Assembly (NCBI RefSeq): GCF_006937785.1
Contig: NZ_SJEE01000004.1
Span: 1 to 64,000, forward strand
Length of the DNA stretch: 64,000 nt
From: Pseudanabaena sp. UWO311
GTDB taxonomy: Bacteria; Cyanobacteriota; Cyanobacteriia; Pseudanabaenales; Pseudanabaenaceae
Reading direction: 5' to 3'
Part shown: piece after piece, positions 61,991 through 64,000 of the stretch
How the letters are laid out: each line of letters begins with the position of its first letter
How positions within the stretch are numbered: position 1 is the first letter of the stretch
Notes under the pieces: model-generated
What the model saw: only the letters and a program-made list of their open reading frames with translations
Databases searched by the model: none
What the model was told of the DNA's origin: nothing
Position numbers and translations under genes: made by a program

Positions 61991-62665
61991 ATGAATACTC
62001 CAAATATAATTCTGGCGGGATATCTGGCGGGTGCATCTGATTACATACCGATCGCCAAGAAGTTAGAAAAGAAAAATTTATCAGCAACGGTGGTTCCTTT
62101 GAAATGGTGGGACTGGGTTCCGACTGTCGGCGGACGCTCGATCGCGCCAATCTTAGAAAAGCTCGACCAAACCGTAAATCAGGAATTAGCCAAAACGGGT
62201 GCATCGAAAGTAAATATCATTGCCCATTCCGCAGGGGGCTGGCTATCACGGATTTATCTAGGCGATCGCCCCTATTACGACAAGGTTTGGAATGCACGTC
62301 CTAAGGTTGCCAAACTGGTTTGTCTAGGAACTCCTCAACGTAGTCTCGAACCTTGGTCACTGCCAAATTTAGGTTTTGTCAATGACAATTATCCTGATGC
62401 TTTTTATGATGATATTGAATATATCTGTGTGGCAGGAAATGCAGTACAGGGCAAAAAATCTACACCCAAAAAATGGCTTGCCTATAGTAGTTATGAACTC
62501 ACGATTGGGCAAGGCGATGTCTGGGGTGATGGCATAATTCCGATTGAGGCGGCTTATTTGGATGGTGCTAAGAATATGGCGATCGATGGGGTCTATCATT
62601 CACCGCGATCGGGTAAATGGTATGGCTCTCAAGAGGTGGTTGATATCTGGGCAGAGTATCTGTAA
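61991..62665 (+). CDS. Lipase/alpha-beta hydrolase
   Basis: The protein has about 224 residues from ATG 61991 (a TTG at 61961 is an alternative). Motifs: NIILAGYLAGASDYIPIAKKLEKK, VNIIAHSAGGWLSRIYL (GHSAGG-type nucleophile elbow, AHSAG), GVYHSP (catalytic His). It belongs to the lipase/esterase group; cyanobacterial relatives act on glycerolipids. No signal peptide is seen, so it is cytoplasmic or thylakoid-associated. Confidence 0.8.
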   Translation: MNTPNIILAGYLAGASDYIPIAKKLEKKNLSATVVPLKWWDWVPTVGGRSIAPILEKLDQTVNQELAKTGASKVNIIAHSAGGWLSRIYLGDRPYYDKVWNARPKVAKLVCLGTPQRSLEPWSLPNLGFVNDNYPDAFYDDIEYICVAGNAVQGKKSTPKKWLAYSSYELTIGQGDVWGDGIIPIEAAYLDGAKNMAIDGVYHSPRSGKWYGSQEVVDIWAEYL

Positions 62666-62786
62666 TCCAAATGGGGAACTCAAAGCGACTCCTCTGAATG
62701 GGTAGATATGTCTATAAAAAACAAATAAAAGTGCAAACATCAGCCAAAAGGCTTACGAAAAACTCCAATATTGCTCGACAAACTAG

Positions 62787-62815
62787 TAGACATTTCGGGA
62801 TGAGGGATGTATAGT
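62787..62815 (+). promoter_or_regulatory. Sigma70-type promoter of the candidate ncRNA
   Basis: TAGACA (62787-62792) and TATAGT (62810-62815) are spaced by 17 bp and each match the consensus at five of six positions. Transcription should start at about 62821-62823. Confidence 0.55.
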
Positions 62816-62820
62816 ATAGA

Positions 62821-62890
62821 GGTGTGAGGAGCGAACAAAAGAAAAAGCCTAGGAACGAAACAGGGAAAGTAACCTAGGCTTTTTCTTTTG
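62821..62890 (+). ncRNA. Candidate small RNA with Yfr1-complementary 5' end and an 18-bp hairpin
   Basis: About 70 nt follow a good promoter. The 5' end is GGTGTGAGGAGC (62821-62832), then an 18-bp perfect hairpin (62836-62853 and 62873-62890) with a 19-nt loop AACGAAACAGGGAAAGTAA and a U-rich 3' arm that can terminate. No ORF is plausible. GTGTGAGGAG is the complement of CUCCUCACAC, the core reported for the cyanobacterial ncRNA Yfr1, and the small hairpin with GAAACA-type loop is reminiscent of the Yfr2 family. Identity as a Yfr2-like RNA is a guess; existence as an RNA gene is well supported by the signals. The gap 62666-62999 is otherwise empty. Confidence 0.6.
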
Positions 62891-62902
62891 GTTACCGTTA
62901 AT

Positions 62903-62942
62903 AAAAAAGAGAGAGTAGCTAATAGCTGCTCTCTCTTTTTTT
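62903..62942 (+). terminator. Terminator after the ncRNA
   Basis: AAAAAAGAGAGAGTAGC and GCTGCTCTCTCTTTTTT (17-bp stem with one wobble, loop TAATA) are followed by a T run. Confidence 0.7.
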
Positions 62943-62961
62943 CATAAATTTTAATGCACCG

Positions 62962-63010
62962 CATCAGAATAAACAAAGCCTCGCTAAGCGAGGCTTTGTT
63001 TATTCTGATG
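62962..63010. terminator. 24-bp-arm palindrome at the end of the DUF2288 gene
   Basis: Arms 62962-62985 and 62987-63010 are exact complements with a single central base. The right arm covers the stop of the DUF2288 gene (63000). It can end the uracil-glycosylase operon and resembles the other long-arm palindromes. Confidence 0.65.
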
Positions 63011-63305
63011 TGGAAATAGGGTCAAGTCTTACAAGAACAAATGGTGGCACAACAAGGCTAATAAACTCTTTTTCTTTGTTTGCATTCCAATCGCTAAGCT
63101 CCTCAGCCACAGGATGACGTATCCAGCCATCCTCGATCCATGTTTGGACTAGCTGCGTATTATCCTCAGTCAGCGCAACGCCCACATCGACAATATCCAG
63201 TTTTGCCCCAACCAAAATTACTCGTGCTCTTGCAGCGTGGGGAGACAGCCAGTCCCATATCGCTACATCTACCATTTTGGTTAAATCTTCTTTTAAATTA
63301 CTCAC
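63000..63305 (-). CDS. DUF2288 family protein
   Basis: The 101-residue protein has ARARVILVGAKLDIVDVGVALTEDNTQLVQTWIEDGWIRHP, the DUF2288 pattern of an acidic helix-turn. The family is conserved in gamma-proteobacteria and cyanobacteria; function unknown. It overlaps the stop of the glycosylase gene by 1 bp and is likely its operon partner. Confidence 0.75.
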   Translation of the reverse strand: MSNLKEDLTKMVDVAIWDWLSPHAARARVILVGAKLDIVDVGVALTEDNTQLVQTWIEDGWIRHPVAEELSDWNANKEKEFISLVVPPFVLVRLDPISTSE

Positions 63306-64000
63306 TAAAATTCCTCGTCATCATCAACTACGCTATCAGCACCAATAATTTCTAGATACTTGGCTTTGATCGCTTTCACATCTTGCCATGTTAGCCACTT
63401 GGGACTGCCTTGTTCACGACTTTGATTTCGCAATAAATAAGAGGGATGGAATATTGGCATTACTAAACGCCCTTCCCACTCGTACCATTTGCCACGCACT
63501 TTAGTAATGCCTAACTTTTCGCCCAATATTGACTTAAGTGATGTTGCGCCTGTTAACAAGATAATTTTAGGATCAACGAGACGAATTTGCTCAAGCAAGT
63601 AGGGTTTGCAGGTGGTGGTTTCTATTTCAGTGGGGACACGATTATTGGGAGGACGGCATTTGACGGTATTGCAAACATAGATATCTTTATTAGTGTCAAA
63701 TCCCACTGATTCCAAGATTTTGTCTAAAAGCTGTCCAGATTTTCCAACAAATGGCAATCCTGATAGGTCTTCTTGTTCACCAGGCGCTTCGCCGATGATG
63801 AGGATTTTGGCATTGCGATCGCCTCTTTCGACGACAACATTAGTCCGTGTTGGGGCAAGCGGGCACTTCTGACAATTGCAAGCGGCTTCTCGCAATGCGT
63901 CTAGGCTAGTAAATTGCTCATGCGCTGGCAATGGGGCAGCAGGTACGGGGCTAGTATTTTTAGCAGCCCGCGTAGTTTTTTTTGCAGGTGAGAGATCAGC
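63305..64000 (-). CDS. Uracil-DNA glycosylase, family 4 (Fe-S), 5' end outside the window
   Basis: The frame stays open to the right edge (64000). It has an N-terminal linker rich in Ala, Pro and Thr, then CNCQKCPLAPTR (Fe-S Cys), LIIGEAPGEQEDLSGLPFVGKSGQLLDKIL (motif A), CNTVKCRPPNNR, TTCKPYL (two further Fe-S Cys) and HPSYLLRN (catalytic His). It removes uracil from DNA as the first step of base-excision repair. An internal TTG at 63931 is possible as a start, but the longer N-terminus reads through the edge and so is preferred. Confidence 0.88.
   Translation of the reverse strand, partial: ADLSPAKKTTRAAKNTSPVPAAPLPAHEQFTSLDALREAACNCQKCPLAPTRTNVVVERGDRNAKILIIGEAPGEQEDLSGLPFVGKSGQLLDKILESVGFDTNKDIYVCNTVKCRPPNNRVPTEIETTTCKPYLLEQIRLVDPKIILLTGATSLKSILGEKLGITKVRGKWYEWEGRLVMPIFHPSYLLRNQSREQGSPKWLTWQDVKAIKAKYLEIIGADSVVDDDEEF

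Noticed and set aside
62790-62890. Yfr1 itself on the minus strand (CTCCTCACACC)
   Set aside because: On that strand the motif is not followed by a terminator hairpin and no promoter is seen before the long hairpin; promoter, 5' end and terminator all fit the plus strand.
62740-62976. A 78-codon minus-strand frame over the ncRNA region
   Set aside because: It runs through two strong hairpins and the promoter, and its translation is low-complexity with no recognisable pattern.

Overview
The window reads as a chromosomal segment of a filamentous-type cyanobacterium, most likely Pseudanabaena or a close relative. The evidence is the very dense HIP1 octamer (GCGATCGC), the typically cyanobacterial gene set (NrtR-linked NAD salvage, PilA-type pilins, GT41/FkbM surface-modification genes, several Uma2 nucleases, AraC-OGT fusion), and many long perfect hairpins between genes. 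The genus is an inference. I saw no rRNA, no CRISPR array, and no convincing tRNA.

Layout. 1-1.4 kb: the end of an IS630-type transposase abutting a truncated PIN toxin, a membrane protein, and two palindromic repeat elements. 1.4-4.1 kb: NAD salvage operon pncB-nadD-nrtR (minus strand). 4.2-8.2 kb: a LysR regulator divergent from a DJ-1/PfpI gene and an NADP-binding reductase, then an unknown gene and a creatininase-family gene. 8.4-12.6 kb: a two-gene signalling operon, a hybrid histidine kinase whose N-terminal part is damaged (sensor deletion plus frameshift) followed by a REC-PAS-GGDEF-EAL protein. 12.9-14.9 kb: desaturase and MetX-like hydrolase with overlapping ends.

15.0-31.5 kb is an accessory, defence-rich region: a McrBC-like ATPase/nuclease pair, Uma2 and DUF3782 nuclease-fold proteins, an EVE-DUF3578-HNH protein that looks like a one-gene modification-dependent restriction enzyme, three toxin-antitoxin modules (one toxin frameshifted), a three-gene unknown cassette, a MITE, and two families of short direct repeats placed exactly at module borders. 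Housekeeping-like genes (GlnT-type glutamine synthetase, AraC-OGT, cation/proton antiporter, DUF815 ATPase) are interleaved.

31.6-39.1 kb: a secreted collagen-like protein, a NarL-type response regulator, a degenerate tandem cyclase-domain protein overlapping a TPM-domain protein, and lnt. 39.2-49.8 kb: a probable pilin or cell-surface modification locus with one class I methyltransferase, three FkbM-type methyltransferases, two tandem TPR-GT41 (O-GlcNAc-transferase-like) proteins and two type IV pilins. 49.8-56 kb: a P-loop kinase-like protein, a Uma2 protein, then a six-gene minus-strand cluster ending in a GH19 lysin. Three adjacent genes of that cluster share an unrecognised motif (DGD, Asp at +11, H-x3-V); this is my best candidate for an undescribed system. 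56-64 kb: an amino-acid-type ABC substrate-binding lipoprotein, rnc, two GT2 glycosyltransferases (the first apparently starting at ATT), a Uma2 protein with a small zinc ribbon, a lipase-like hydrolase, a short promoter-hairpin ncRNA that carries the complement of the Yfr1 core motif, a DUF2288 gene and a uracil-DNA glycosylase that runs off the right edge.
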